Assembly (NCBI RefSeq): GCF_003340495.1
Contig: NZ_QASA01000001.1
Span: forward strand, 4,340,001 to 4,404,000
Source: Adhaeribacter pallidiroseus
GTDB lineage: Bacteria > Bacteroidota > Bacteroidia > Cytophagales > Hymenobacteraceae
Reading direction: 5' to 3'
Length of the DNA: 64,000 nt
This document shows, in pieces, positions 8,787 to 19,500 of this stretch (the first letter of the stretch is position 1; each line of letters begins with the position of its first letter). The notes beneath the pieces were generated by a model, which saw only the letters and a list, made by a program, of their open reading frames with translations, searched no databases and was not told where the DNA came from. The position numbers and the translations under genes are program-made.

Positions 8787-10919
8787 ATGAAGTATTCTAG
8801 TAAATATATCCGAAACAAATTTTTGCGCCGCACGGCTCTGCCGCTGTTGCTGGGCGCTTTTTCTTTAGCCAGTGTTTCGCCGGCCCAGGCGCAGAACGCG
8901 CCCAAAGAAGAAGATTTTTATAAAATAGTAAAAGTATCTGCTCCCGAAGGCACTATTCTGGAAGTAGGTGGTTTAGCCATGTTACCGAACGGTGACCTGG
9001 GTATTTCTACCCGTCGGGGCGATGTTTTTATCGTGGAAAATCCTACTGGTCCCCGTCCTTATTTCCGGAAGTTTGCCTCCGGGTTGCACGAAGTACTAGG
9101 TTTGGCTTACAAAGACGGAGCGCTGTATTGCGCGCAACGCGGCGAGCTTACTAAACTGGTAGATACCAACAAAGATGGCAAAGCCGATGTATTCGAAACG
9201 GTATACGCCTGGCCCCTTTCGGGTCATTACCATGAGTATTCCTTCGGACCGAAAATTGCGCCGGATGGTTCGTTTTTCGTAACGGGTAACGTGGCCTTCG
9301 GCGATGAGCAATGGTGGCGCGGCGAAAGCCGGGTGCCGTGGCGCGGCTGGACTTTAAAAATCAGCCCCGATGGTAAAGTAGAGCCTTGGGCTACCGGTAT
9401 GCGTTCACCGGCGGGTTTGGGTATGATCGACGGAGAATTGTTTTATTCGGATAACCAAGGTGAATACGTAGGTTCAGGTGGTATCTGGCACGTAAAAAAA
9501 GGTATTTTCGCGGGGCACCCGGCCGGATTAAAATGGACCGGTTTACCCGGTTCACCGGTTAAATATACTACCGAGCAGTTTAATGCCAAGTTAGATCCGC
9601 GCGATAAACGCGATGCGAACGACCGGGCCATTAAACCCGAAAACGTAGTCGACGAAAAGTTTGTCACCAAAGCCGATATAAAAAAGGACTTCCCCCAGTT
9701 GCAATTACAATCAGTAATATTACCGCACACCATTTTGGGTATTTCTAACTCCGAAATGGTAAAAATTCCGGAAGGCGCTTTTGGTCCGTTTGCGGGTCAA
9801 ATCTTAATCGGCGACCAGGGACAAAGCAAAATCTCCCGGGTTATGATGGAAAAAGTAAAAGGCGAATTCCAGGGTGCGGCTATTGAGTTCCGGAACGATT
9901 TTCAATCGGGCGTTATGCGCTTAGCCTGGGGACCGGATAATTCTTTGTTCGTAGGCGAAACCAACCGGGGTTGGGGATCGGCCGGCGAAGAAAACCAAGG
10001 CTTGCAGCGCTTGGTGTATAACAACCAGGTTCCTTTCGAAATGCTGAATGTACGCGCCATGCCCGATGGTTTTGAGATTGAATTTACCAAACCCGTGGAT
10101 CGCAGCTCCGCCGAAGATTTAGCTTCTTACGCCGTAGAAAGCTTTACCTATAAATACCACCCGGTTTACGGTAGCCCCCCGGTAAACATCGAAAACCCGA
10201 AAGTAAAAGGTGTTAAAGTATCGGAAGATGGCATGAAAGCCCGCATTATTGTGGATGGTTTACGCGAAGCTTACGTGCACAACATTTCCTTAGAAGGTGT
10301 ACGGGATAAAGAAAAATCGATGCCGCTGTTGCACACCAACGCGTTTTACACTTTGAACAACATTCCGGATGGTGCGAAGTTACCGTTGGCGCAGGCCAGC
10401 ACGAAAAACTCCGGTAAATCGGTCGCCATGAAAACGGTGCCCACCGAAATTATGGAAGACCGCTTTAATTTTAAATTACAATCGGCGGTAGTAGAAAGCG
10501 GTTTGAAAAACAATAACAAAACCGCGGCGAAAGGTGGCGCTAAAGGCAGCGCCAAAGGTACCGGCATTGTGGCCAAAGGCAGCGTACCATCTCAGCAACC
10601 GGTACTTTCTTTTGACCAGATTAAACCTATTCTGGCGAAAAACAACTGTTTAGCTTGCCACAACGCCGAAAAACGCCAGGTTGGTCCGGCTTACAAAGAT
10701 GTAGCGAAACGTAAATACACCAACGAGCAAATAGTGCAATTGATTTACAACCCGCAGCCTAAAAACTGGCCCGAGTACGCGACCGAAATGCCGCCCATGC
10801 CGCAGGTCCCCCGGGCTGATGCTTTAAAAATTGCCGCCTGGATTAATTCCCTCGACGGTAGCAATAATCAATCAGCTTCTAAGGCTACGATTAAAAATTC
10901 CGATAATCCTAATAATTAA
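8787..10919 (+). CDS. secreted beta-propeller dehydrogenase-like protein with C-terminal cytochrome c domain
   Basis: This 710-residue exported protein has a long signal peptide ending at AQAQN (about residue 35). Residues about 45-390 form a glucose/sorbosone-dehydrogenase-like beta-propeller (VGGLAMLPNGDLGISTRRGD, GLHEVLGLAYKDGALYCAQR, FVGDQGQ-type repeats). A region at about 410-545 (AMPDGFEIEFTKP) follows. After a Gly/Ala/Lys linker (about 575-600) there is a monoheme cytochrome c domain with the heme-binding motif CLACH at 621-625 and a likely axial Met in EMPPMP. The paralogue at 22317-24470 shares the propeller but ends in a copper domain. It is probably an oxidoreductase that passes electrons to its own heme. 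PQQ binding is not proven by anything I can see. Confidence 0.88.
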   Translation: MKYSSKYIRNKFLRRTALPLLLGAFSLASVSPAQAQNAPKEEDFYKIVKVSAPEGTILEVGGLAMLPNGDLGISTRRGDVFIVENPTGPRPYFRKFASGLHEVLGLAYKDGALYCAQRGELTKLVDTNKDGKADVFETVYAWPLSGHYHEYSFGPKIAPDGSFFVTGNVAFGDEQWWRGESRVPWRGWTLKISPDGKVEPWATGMRSPAGLGMIDGELFYSDNQGEYVGSGGIWHVKKGIFAGHPAGLKWTGLPGSPVKYTTEQFNAKLDPRDKRDANDRAIKPENVVDEKFVTKADIKKDFPQLQLQSVILPHTILGISNSEMVKIPEGAFGPFAGQILIGDQGQSKISRVMMEKVKGEFQGAAIEFRNDFQSGVMRLAWGPDNSLFVGETNRGWGSAGEENQGLQRLVYNNQVPFEMLNVRAMPDGFEIEFTKPVDRSSAEDLASYAVESFTYKYHPVYGSPPVNIENPKVKGVKVSEDGMKARIIVDGLREAYVHNISLEGVRDKEKSMPLLHTNAFYTLNNIPDGAKLPLAQASTKNSGKSVAMKTVPTEIMEDRFNFKLQSAVVESGLKNNNKTAAKGGAKGSAKGTGIVAKGSVPSQQPVLSFDQIKPILAKNNCLACHNAEKRQVGPAYKDVAKRKYTNEQIVQLIYNPQPKNWPEYATEMPPMPQVPRADALKIAAWINSLDGSNNQSASKATIKNSDNPNN

Positions 10920-11292
10920 TGTTTAGTCCATAGTCGATAGATTACAGTCCACAGCTATCCTGGTAGTGTAGGTCTGTTTGTTCTAAGCTCTATGAAATAT
11001 TAGTAAGTATAATTTCAGAAAGCATGAAGAGAAGCAAAATCTTTTCATGCTTTCTTTTTTAAAATTTAAAATTCTTTTGGTTTAGCAGCAAATTAAAACT
11101 GGCGCAAGTCTTAGCGAAGCGTGACTTGTGCCCAAATTACAAAAGAAAGTCTCCAGACTTCCGGATGTGAAAGAATGCAAGTCTGATAACTGTTTTTTTA
11201 TATTAGGCACTAGTAGATCTATTTTAAATTGACACCCAACTTTTAGAAAAAACGTAATAACCCCAACTATTTCTTCCCAAGATCACCTCACC
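10920..11292. other. intergenic region with terminator and structured repeat
   Basis: These 373 bases hold no supportable gene. They contain a terminator (11017-11060) and, at about 11097-11195, a structured repeat. One hairpin is ggcgcaagtc paired with gacttgtgcc across the loop ttagcgaagcgt, and a second is aagtct-cc-agactt. Related pieces occur near 44878 and 58171. Confidence 0.6.
11017..11060 (+). terminator. Rho-independent terminator
   Basis: A perfect 12-bp stem (agaaagcatgaa at 11017-11028 with ttcatgctttct at 11044-11055) is followed by six T. It closes the DUF1080/beta-propeller operon. Confidence 0.88.
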
Positions 11293-11976
11293 ATGAAAAA
11301 GCTATTTGCCGTTCTATTTTTTTTAAATTTTTTCTCTTTTGCGCAAGCGCAGGAAGGCACTAAAACGCACCCTAATACCAAACAGGCGGGCTGGCGCAAC
11401 TTATTTCAGCCGGATTTAACCAATGCCATTAAACCCGATAATGTCTGGACTTTTGAAAACGGCGTTTTAACGGCTTCCGAAGACAACAGCATTTGGTCAA
11501 ACAAAGAATACAATGATTTTATTCTGGACCTGGAATTTAAAACCGCCAATGGTACCAACAGCGGCGTAGTAGTACACGCCAGCGACATTAAAGATTGGAT
11601 TCCGAACAGTGTGGAAATTCAGATTGCCGATGATTACAGCGAAGAATGGTCGAAGGCGCCGAAAACCTGGCAGTGCGGCGCTATCTTTGGCCGTTTAGCT
11701 CCCAAGAAAAGTAACGTTAAAAAGCCCGGCGAATGGAATCACTACACGGTTACCTGCAAAGGCAAAAAAATCTATGTAATTCTGAATGGCGAACTGGTAA
11801 ACGAAATAGACATGAATCAATGGACCGATCCGAAAAAGAATCCCGATGGTTCCGACATTCCGGCCTGGCTGAACAAGCCATTGGCTACTTTACCGCTGAA
11901 AGGCTACGTGGGTTTACAAGGCAAACATGCCGGGGCGCCTATTTACTTCCGGAACGTAAAAATCAAAGAGCTATAA
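11293..11976 (+). CDS. secreted single-domain DUF1080 protein
   Basis: This 227-residue exported protein has a signal peptide ending AQAQE at about residue 20. The rest is one DUF1080 / 3-keto-disaccharide hydrolase-type lectin-like fold: GWRNLFQPDLTNAIKPDNVW near the start, NDFILDLEFKTANGTNSGVV in the middle, and GYVGLQGKHAGAPIYFRNVK at the end. The length is typical of the stand-alone family members found in Bacteroidota. It lies between two terminators and so forms its own transcription unit. The function is inferred as hydrolysis of 3-keto-glycosides by family; the substrate is unknown. The last codons and stop are part of an 18-bp tandem duplication that leaves the product unchanged. Confidence 0.92.
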   Translation: MKKLFAVLFFLNFFSFAQAQEGTKTHPNTKQAGWRNLFQPDLTNAIKPDNVWTFENGVLTASEDNSIWSNKEYNDFILDLEFKTANGTNSGVVVHASDIKDWIPNSVEIQIADDYSEEWSKAPKTWQCGAIFGRLAPKKSNVKKPGEWNHYTVTCKGKKIYVILNGELVNEIDMNQWTDPKKNPDGSDIPAWLNKPLATLPLKGYVGLQGKHAGAPIYFRNVKIKEL

Positions 11977-12004
11977 TCCGCCAACAAGCTATAATCCGCC
12001 AACA
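11969..12004 (+). repeat. perfect 18-bp tandem duplication over a stop codon
   Basis: The unit agctataatccgccaaca occurs twice without a gap (11969-11986 and 11987-12004). The first copy carries the stop codon of the DUF1080 gene. Confidence 0.95.
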
Positions 12005-12022
12005 TTGTTAATAATTTTAAAT

Positions 12023-12059
12023 AAAAATGCCTAAGACCACCTTAGGCATTTTTATTTTT
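12023..12059 (+). terminator. Rho-independent terminator
   Basis: A 13-bp stem (aaaaatgcctaag at 12023-12035 with cttaggcattttt at 12041-12053) is followed by a T-rich tail. It ends the single-gene DUF1080 unit. Confidence 0.9.
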
Positions 12060-12089
12060 GCGCATCTTTAAAAAAATTGTTTGTTCTTT

Positions 12090-12764
12090 ATGGTTCAAGT
12101 ATCCTGCCTTCAGCTGATTTGTAAAAAGTTTTGGCTATTCCTGATTTTTTCGATTATTTTTTTAAAAATCGAGGCGGTTGCTCAAACCCAGGACACCGTG
12201 GTGGTTCAGAAAGTATTTGTTCCTACTACTTCCATCGGGTTTAAAGCCGGCTACAATCTTGCGCAAACCGGCTTTAAACCTACTATCAAGCAAGAATTTA
12301 CCAGATCAATCACCGCGGGTTTCATTTTAAATCATTTTGCGCAACCTTACGCCGGCATTCAGGTGGAATTAAACTACATCCAAGCCGGCTGGACATTTTC
12401 TGACGTGGACCATTCCCAAGATATCAGCTACTTGGAAGTACCCGTATTTACGCATATTCAAATCGGCAAAAAAAACGGGGCTTTTTTGCTAAATCTGGGT
12501 CCGTACATTGCTTTTCTACTTACTAAACGCGACTCTCTTTCTATTCCCGAAACTCCGAACACGGACCTAATTACTACGGCACCTAACCGGTTGCACTACG
12601 GGCTTGCTTTTGGCTTGGGATATTTACAAAAAACCGCTATTGGCAACTTTCAGTTAGAGGCTCGTTATAACTTCGGGCTCGGCAATTTATTAAGCGCTAC
12701 TACTTCGCCTAGTCAGGCCATAACGGCTACTGTAGGCTACCTGCTGGAACGCAGAAAAAAATAA
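12090..12764 (+). CDS. PorT-type outer-membrane beta-barrel protein
   Basis: The protein has about 224 residues from the ATG at 12090; a TTG nine bases earlier is also open but adds nothing. The signal peptide (FWLFLIFSIIFLKIEAVAQT) is followed by alternating beta-strands typical of small outer-membrane barrels: IGFKAGYNLAQTG near the start, IQVELNYIQAGW in the middle, and LEARYNFGLGNLL then ATVGYLLERRKK at the end. It matches the general outer membrane protein beta-barrel (PorT-like) group common in Bacteroidota. It is monocistronic, after a terminator and before the promoter of the large ThuA fusion gene. Its precise role is unknown. Confidence 0.8.
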   Translation: MVQVSCLQLICKKFWLFLIFSIIFLKIEAVAQTQDTVVVQKVFVPTTSIGFKAGYNLAQTGFKPTIKQEFTRSITAGFILNHFAQPYAGIQVELNYIQAGWTFSDVDHSQDISYLEVPVFTHIQIGKKNGAFLLNLGPYIAFLLTKRDSLSIPETPNTDLITTAPNRLHYGLAFGLGYLQKTAIGNFQLEARYNFGLGNLLSATTSPSQAITATVGYLLERRKK

Positions 12765-12850
12765 CTTCTTATGGGTATATTGTTGATTCCCAGAAATCTT
12801 ACAGATTTTAAAAAATCATTATTCCAGTAGCTACGAATCGGCCCGGAAGA

Positions 12851-12882
12851 TTGGTGAAGTAAGCAAAAAAACCTTATTTTTG
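12851..12882 (+). promoter_or_regulatory. candidate Bacteroidota promoter for the first ThuA fusion gene
   Basis: A TATTTTTG box at 12875-12882 fits the TAnnTTTG -7 consensus. A TTG lies 21 bases upstream (12851-12853), close to the usual -33 spacing. It sits 56 bases before the ATG at 12939. Confidence 0.42.
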
Positions 12883-12938
12883 ATAATTGTAAATTCTACA
12901 ATAATCAACTAATATTAGTTTGCCACTAATCGTCTTAC

Positions 12939-15900
12939 ATGTTTACGAAAAAAACTACTTTTAAAATTTGGTTAAGCTTTTGCTGCTTATTAAGTGCCGG
13001 CAGCGTGTTTTATTCCTGTAAAACTACGAATGGGGTAGAGCCTAATAATGCTGCTAAGCCGCAAACTCCCCGCATCTTGGTTTTTTCAAAAACCAAAGGC
13101 TTTTACCACAACTCCATTCCGGAGGGCACCGCCGCTATCCAAAAAATGGGGCGTGATAACAACATTCGGGTAGATACGACTAAAAACGCCGCTTATTTTA
13201 CGGAAGATAGTTTAAAAAACTACCGGGCTGTTATTTTCATGAGCACTACCCAGGATGTTCTCAACAACGAGCAACAGGTTGCTTTTGAACGCTACATTCA
13301 GGCGGGCGGTGGTTATGCGGGCGTACACGCCGCGGCTGATACGGAATATGAATGGCCCTGGTACGGCAAATTAGTAGGCGGTTGGTTTTTAAGTCATCCG
13401 GGTAATCCCAATGTTCGGGCCGGAGCCATTGACGTGGTAGATGCCACTAGTCCCATGATGGCGGGCATACCGGCGCGCTGGGAACGAACCGACGAATGGT
13501 ACGATTACAAATCAGTAAGCTCCAACATCAAAGTTTTAGCAAAACTCGACGAAAGCACTTACGGCAACGTGGGCAAAATGGGCCGTAATCACCTGATTGC
13601 CTGGTACCAGGAGTTCGATGGCGGTCGCTCGTTTTACACCGGTGGGGGCCACACCAAAGAATCGTTCAGTGAGCCTTTATTTGTAAATCATTTGTGGGCC
13701 GGCATTCAATACGCCATAGGCGACGGCAAACCGCTGGATTACAGCAAATCGTACAGCATTGTAACACCCGAAGAAAACCGCTTTACCCGCAGCATCTTGG
13801 CCAACGACCTGAACGAACCCATGGAGCTAACCGTAACCCCCGATGGTCGCGTGTATTACGTGGAACGGACCGGTAAATTCTCGGTGTACGATCCCAAAAC
13901 GAAAAAAAACACGGTGGTCCGCGAGTTCCCGGTGTTTACCGATGAAGGGAATGGTTTACTGGGCATTACCTTTGATCCGGATTTCGCCCAAAACCATTGG
14001 TTGTATTTCTTCCATACGCCCGTTCCGAAAGATAAAACCAAGTTAAAACAACACGTATCGCGGTTTACCTTAACCGATCAAGGATTAGATTTAGCCTCTG
14101 AGAAAGTATTACTGGAAATTCCGATTGACTTAGAATCGAGTGCGCATACCGGGGGTTCTTTAACTTTCGACCGCAAAAAAGATTTATTTATTTCGGTAGG
14201 CGATAACACCGTACCGTTTAAATCGGATGGCTTTGCTCCTATCGACGAAATCCTGGGCCGGCATACTTTTGATGCCCAGCGTTCGGCAGGTAACCCGAAC
14301 GATTTACGCGGAAAGATTTTACGCATTCACCCCTTAGCCGACGGTACGTACACCATTCCGGAAGGAAACTTATTCCCGAAAGGCACGCCGGGCACTCGCC
14401 CCGAAATTTACACCATGGGCTGCCGCAACCCGTACCGCATTTCCGTAGACCCCGCTACGTCTATCGTGTATTGGGGCGAAATTGGTCCGGATTCCGGCAA
14501 AGATAGCTTGGCGGTATTTGGTCCGCGGGGTTACGATGAATTTAACCAGGCTAAAAAAGCGGGTAACTATGGCTGGCCGTATTTTGTAGGCGACAGTAAA
14601 CCTTACCGCGATTATGATTTTGCCACTAAAAAATCTGGTGATTTTTTTAACGTAAACGCCCCTGTAAACAATTCGCCCAATAATACCGGTGCCAAAACTT
14701 TACCGCCAGCTACCAAAGCCATGGTGTGGTATCCGTATAATGCCTCCAAAGAATTCCCGATTTTAGGTACCGGTGGTCGTAGTGCCATGGCCGGACCGGT
14801 GTACCATTTTGATCCGAACTTAAACTCGGCGGGTAAATTGCCGCAGTTTTACGACAAAGGCTTGTTCGTGTACGATTGGATGCGGAACTGGGTAATGGTT
14901 ATTCGCCTGGATAAAGACAACAACTTCGAACGGATGGAGCCCTTCTTACCTGGCACCGGCGATTTTAAACGCCCCGTAGATATGGAACTGGGTCCGGATG
15001 GAGCTTTGTACGTGCTGGAATACGGCTCGGTATACGGCATTGATAACGACGATGCCCGGGTAGTAAAAATTGAATTTAACGGCGGTAACCGTGCCCCATT
15101 AGCCGTAGCCGGTACCCGCGATAGTGTAGGCGTGGCCCCACTAAAAGTAGCCTTCTACAGCCGTGGCACCAAAGACCTGGACGAAGACGATAAAATTACT
15201 TACGAATGGTTGTTTGATGGTAAAACGGTAGGTTCTACCGAGCGTAATCCAACCTATACCTACACCCAAAATGGCGTGTACCAGGCTATTATGCGCGTAA
15301 AAGATAAGGCGGGTCTAACTAACGCCGATACCGTTCAAATTAAAGTAGGTAACACTTTACCCGAAGTAGCCATTAACTTACCCGGTAATCAATCGTTTTA
15401 TTGGGATAACAACCCGGTGAAATACGCGGTAAAAATCAGCGACAAAGAAGACCAGAAAGTAGATCCCAAAAATATAAAAGTGTTCTTCGATTACATGGCG
15501 CAACCACCCAAGAATCAGCCGCAAATGGGTCACCAGATCTTAACCACTGTCGAGACGAATACTTTAGGTAAATCCTTAATTGCCGGTTCCGACTGCAAAG
15601 CCTGCCACCAGATCGAGAAAAAATCGGTAGGTCCGGCTTTTGTATTAGTAGCCCGCCGTTATAAAGGCCAATCCGGAGCAGTGGACAAACTGGCTACTAA
15701 AATTATTAACGGTGGCGGTGGTAACTGGGGCGAACACGCCATGAGCGCGCACCCGCAGTTATCTAAGTCCGATGCTTCCGAAATGGTGAAGTACATCTTA
15801 TCCTTAGGCGATGTAAAGAAAGAAAAAGCGAACCTGCCATTGCAAGGAGCCTTAGCGTTTAAAGAACACAATCCGAAAGAGGCGAAGGGCATGTACACGC

Positions 15901-16346
15901 TACTGGCCGCTTACACCGACAAAGGTGGTAATGCGGTAGGACCATTAACCAATAGCGCCGTTATAACTTTCCGGAGCCCGAAACTTTCCGCCGTAGATGC
16001 TGACGAAATTTTCCAGATTGACCGTTGGGGAAATTCTCTGGGTGATGCCAGCAACGGTTCGTATTTGCTGTTTAAAGGGATTGATTTAACCAACATTAAA
16101 GAACTCTCTTACCGCCTAGCACCCAAAGGCCAGGGAGCCCGCTTGGAGGTGCACCTCGATTCGCCGGGTGGTCCTGTTGTTAGTTCGGCCGAGTGCCAAT
16201 CTACCGAAAGTGGCGACAAGAAAATAAACATCACGGCCCCGGTAAAACCAACCACTGGCCGCCACGATTTGTACTTTGTTGTGGCGAAAGATACTCAGCC
16301 CGATAAGAACCTGCTGGCTCTGGAATCGATAGAATTTAAAAAATAA
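12939..16346 (+). CDS. giant lipoprotein: ThuA + sugar dehydrogenase + PKD + cytochrome c
   Basis: This 1135-residue exported lipoprotein has a lipobox Cys at residue 27 (FYSCKTT). Domains in order: a ThuA (trehalose-utilisation, glutamine-amidotransferase-like) domain at about 43-270, with ILVFSKTKGFYHNSIPEG, VHAAADTEYEWPWY and FYTGGGHT; a glucose/sorbosone-dehydrogenase beta-propeller at about 280-715, with GLLGITFDPDF and MGCRNPYRISVD; a PKD domain at about 718-805; a cytochrome c domain at about 880-960 with heme motif CKACH at 886-890; and a C-terminal beta domain resembling a carbohydrate-binding module at about 1010-1135. The protein would oxidise a sugar at the cell envelope, pass electrons to its own heme, and perhaps bind the substrate at its end. 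A tandem paralogue follows. The domain calls are strong; the substrate is inferred. Confidence 0.9.
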   Translation: MFTKKTTFKIWLSFCCLLSAGSVFYSCKTTNGVEPNNAAKPQTPRILVFSKTKGFYHNSIPEGTAAIQKMGRDNNIRVDTTKNAAYFTEDSLKNYRAVIFMSTTQDVLNNEQQVAFERYIQAGGGYAGVHAAADTEYEWPWYGKLVGGWFLSHPGNPNVRAGAIDVVDATSPMMAGIPARWERTDEWYDYKSVSSNIKVLAKLDESTYGNVGKMGRNHLIAWYQEFDGGRSFYTGGGHTKESFSEPLFVNHLWAGIQYAIGDGKPLDYSKSYSIVTPEENRFTRSILANDLNEPMELTVTPDGRVYYVERTGKFSVYDPKTKKNTVVREFPVFTDEGNGLLGITFDPDFAQNHWLYFFHTPVPKDKTKLKQHVSRFTLTDQGLDLASEKVLLEIPIDLESSAHTGGSLTFDRKKDLFISVGDNTVPFKSDGFAPIDEILGRHTFDAQRSAGNPNDLRGKILRIHPLADGTYTIPEGNLFPKGTPGTRPEIYTMGCRNPYRISVDPATSIVYWGEIGPDSGKDSLAVFGPRGYDEFNQAKKAGNYGWPYFVGDSKPYRDYDFATKKSGDFFNVNAPVNNSPNNTGAKTLPPATKAMVWYPYNASKEFPILGTGGRSAMAGPVYHFDPNLNSAGKLPQFYDKGLFVYDWMRNWVMVIRLDKDNNFERMEPFLPGTGDFKRPVDMELGPDGALYVLEYGSVYGIDNDDARVVKIEFNGGNRAPLAVAGTRDSVGVAPLKVAFYSRGTKDLDEDDKITYEWLFDGKTVGSTERNPTYTYTQNGVYQAIMRVKDKAGLTNADTVQIKVGNTLPEVAINLPGNQSFYWDNNPVKYAVKISDKEDQKVDPKNIKVFFDYMAQPPKNQPQMGHQILTTVETNTLGKSLIAGSDCKACHQIEKKSVGPAFVLVARRYKGQSGAVDKLATKIINGGGGNWGEHAMSAHPQLSKSDASEMVKYILSLGDVKKEKANLPLQGALAFKEHNPKEAKGMYTLLAAYTDKGGNAVGPLTNSAVITFRSPKLSAVDADEIFQIDRWGNSLGDASNGSYLLFKGIDLTNIKELSYRLAPKGQGARLEVHLDSPGGPVVSSAECQSTESGDKKINITAPVKPTTGRHDLYFVVAKDTQPDKNLLALESIEFKK

Positions 16347-16370
16347 CTTATTTTTAGTATTAAGCTGAAT

Positions 16371-16403
16371 AAAGAGCCGCTATTTTAAAAATAGCGGCTC
16401 TTT
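16371..16403 (+). terminator. hairpin between the two ThuA fusion genes
   Basis: A long stem (aaagagccgctattt at 16371-16385 with aaatagcggctcttt at 16389-16403) has almost no loop. The T-tract after it is short and interrupted (tttcgcgttt), so termination may be partial. Confidence 0.7.
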
Positions 16404-16526
16404 CGCGTTTAGGTGCGCTTTAGGGCAAAGGGGTTTACTATTTTAAAAAAGTATAGGCCGAATTTTCCTTAAAAAATAGTACATTTAAAAACTGTAAATC
16501 TGTATCTATCGCATTAGTCTTTACAC

Positions 16527-19500
16527 ATGAACCTTCTTAAACTTACCTCTAAGCTTTGGCTGTATTTCTTTGGCTTATTAGGAGCCAGCATTGGTTTATA
16601 CTCTTGTTTAAATACCAAGCAGCAAACGGCAGGTCAGGCAAAAAAGCCCGCCCGCGTGTTAGTTTTTTCAAAAACCATGGGCTGGAAACATACTTCTATT
16701 CCGTTCGCCAATAAAGCCATCCAGAAAATGGGCCAGGATAATAACTTCCGGGTAGATACCACCAAGAATGCCGCTTATTTCACCGATGATAGTTTACGAA
16801 ATTACGAGGCCGTAGTATTTAACAGTACTACCGGCAATGTCTTAAATCCGGAGCAGCAAGCCGCCTTTGAACGATACATTCAGGCGGGCGGCGGTTACTT
16901 GGGCATTCACTCGGCCGCTGATACGGAGTACGAGTGGCCCTGGTATAACAAGTTAATGGGGGCTCATTTCTCAAGCCACCCCTTGCAACCCGGCGAACGT
17001 AAAGCCACCGTGGAAGTACTCGATAAAAGCCATATAGCCAGCGCCGGTTTACCCGACAAATGGGAACGCACCGACGAGTGGTACAGCTACCGATCTTTTT
17101 ACCCTGGCTTAAAAGTATTGGCTAACCTCGACGAAAACACCTACGATGCCGGAACCAACGGGGCTAACCACCCCATTATGTGGTATCACGAATTTGATGG
17201 GGGCCGGGCCTTTTATACTGGGGGCGGCCATACACCGGAGAGCTACGATGAGCCTTTATTTTACAATCATTTACTGGGCGGTTTAAAATACGCCATGGGC
17301 ACCGGCAAGCCGCTGGATTACAGAAAATCGTACGCCGTGGTAGTGCCCGAAGAAAACCGTTTTGTAAAAACCATTCTGGTAAATGACTTAGCCGTACCTA
17401 TGGAACTGGCTGTGGCGCCGGATGGTCGGGTATTCTTCACCGAATTTGCAGGTAAATTGTCCGTTTACGACCCCCAAAATAAGCAACTAACACAGGTACA
17501 TAAATTTGATGTAGTACAGAAAGGCGGCACAGGTTTAATTGGCTTAACCCTGGACCCTAATTTTGCTACCAATAACCAGTTGTATGTGTATTACAGTCCG
17601 CCTAAAGCCGAAGAACCCTATTTATTTAACTTATCCCGATTTACTATAAAACCCGATAATACGTTGGATGTAGCTTCGGAGAAAGTGTTGTTGCAAGTAC
17701 CGGTGCAGGAGAAAAGCGGCGCACACCACGGTGGCTCTTTAGCCTGGGACAAAGAAGGAAACCTATACTTGTCCACCGGCGATGGAACCACTCCTTTCCC
17801 GTCTTTGGGTTATGCACCTATTGATGAACGGCCCGAGCCGGAACATTATAGCGAAGATGCCCAGCGCTCCGCTTCTAATACCAATGATTTTAAAGGTAAA
17901 ATATTACGCATCCATCCGGAGGCGGATGGTTCCTATACCATTCCGGCAGGAAACTTATTCCCGAAAGGCACACCTAAAACCAAGCCGGAGATATTTGTAA
18001 TGGGCTGCCGCAACCCCTATCGAATCGCGTTAAATCCAAAAACTTCCGTATTATACTGGGGTGAAATCGGTCCGGATGCCGGCGTCGATAGCTTACGCGG
18101 TCCGAAAGGTTATGATGAATTTAACCAAGCCAGAAAAGCAGGTAATTACGGTTGGCCTTATTTCGTTGGGAACAATATTGCTTATCCCGAATGGGATTTT
18201 GCTACTAAAAAAGCAGGCGCCCTTTATGAGGCCAAAGCTCCCGTAAACAATTCACCCAATAATACTGGTTTAAATAAATTACCGCCAGCCGTTCCAGCTA
18301 TGATTTGGTACCCTTATGATGCATCCAAGGAGTTTCCGGAACTTGGCATTGGCGGCCGCAGCGCCATGGCAGGCGAGTTTTATACGTTCAATAAGAGTTC
18401 AACCTCTAAATTCAAATTTCCAGAATTTTACGATGGCACTTTGTTCGTGATGGATTGGATGCGGAACTGGGTAATGGCGCTCCGGTTTGATGCGAACGAA
18501 AACTTTGTCCGGGCCGAACCTTTTATGGCTCTGAACGGCGATTTTCGTCGCCCGATAGATTTGGCTTTCGGTAAGAATGGGGTAATGTATATGTTGGAAT
18601 ACGGTTCGGTTTACGGAGCTGATAACGAAGATGCGCGCCTGGTTAAAATTGAATATAATACGGATAATCGAGCTCCTATTGCCAAAGCCTATGCTACCGA
18701 TTCTGTTGCTATGGCCCAAGCTAGTGCCCGTTCGTATCTTACTTCAGACCCGCGCATGGGGCCGGAATTAACCGAAGTAACCGGGCCGGCACCACTCCGG
18801 GTTAAATTTGCCAGCCGTGGCACCCGCGATTTGGATGATAACGACAAGTTAACTTACCAATGGTTATTCGATGGCAAGACGGTAGGCGCTACTTCGCCTA
18901 ATCCAACTTATACTTACACCCAACCCGGTATTTACCAAACTGTTTTAAAAGTAACTGACAAATCCGGTTTGTCCGCGACCGATACTGTTGCGGTTAAAGT
19001 AGGCAATGCCTCGCCGGAAGTAACCATTGCTACTACGGGTAATAAATCTTTTTACTGGGAGAATAAGCCTTTTGCCTATAACGTTCAAATAAAAGATAAA
19101 GAAGACAAAACCATTGATCCGAAAAATTTAAAAGTGTATTTCGATTACAATCCGCAGCCCAGCACCAGCACTAAAGAACCGGTAGCGGGCCACCAGGTAG
19201 TTACTACCATCGAAATTAATTCTTTAGGTAAAACGCTGGTAGCAAACAGTGATTGTAAGGCCTGCCACACCATTGATAAAGTTTCGGTAGGACCAGCTTT
19301 TGTTGCCGTAGCTACCCGTTATAAGAAGCAAAGCGGCGCCGTAGAAATGTTAGCGAAGAAAATTATTGCGGGCGGTGGCGGTAATTGGGGTACCGAGCAC
19401 GTAATGAGTGCGCACCCGCAAATTGCCGAGAAAGATGCGCAGGAAATGGTAAAATACATCTTCTCGCTTACGGACGCCAAAAAGCAAAAAACCAACTTGC

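Noticed and set aside
10920-11292. tRNA or small structured RNA gene
   Set aside because: The hairpins do not form a cloverleaf and match the dispersed repeat type instead.
11733-12011. 92-codon open frame overlapping the DUF1080 gene
   Set aside because: Out-of-frame shadow of a well-supported gene; lengthened only by the tandem duplication.
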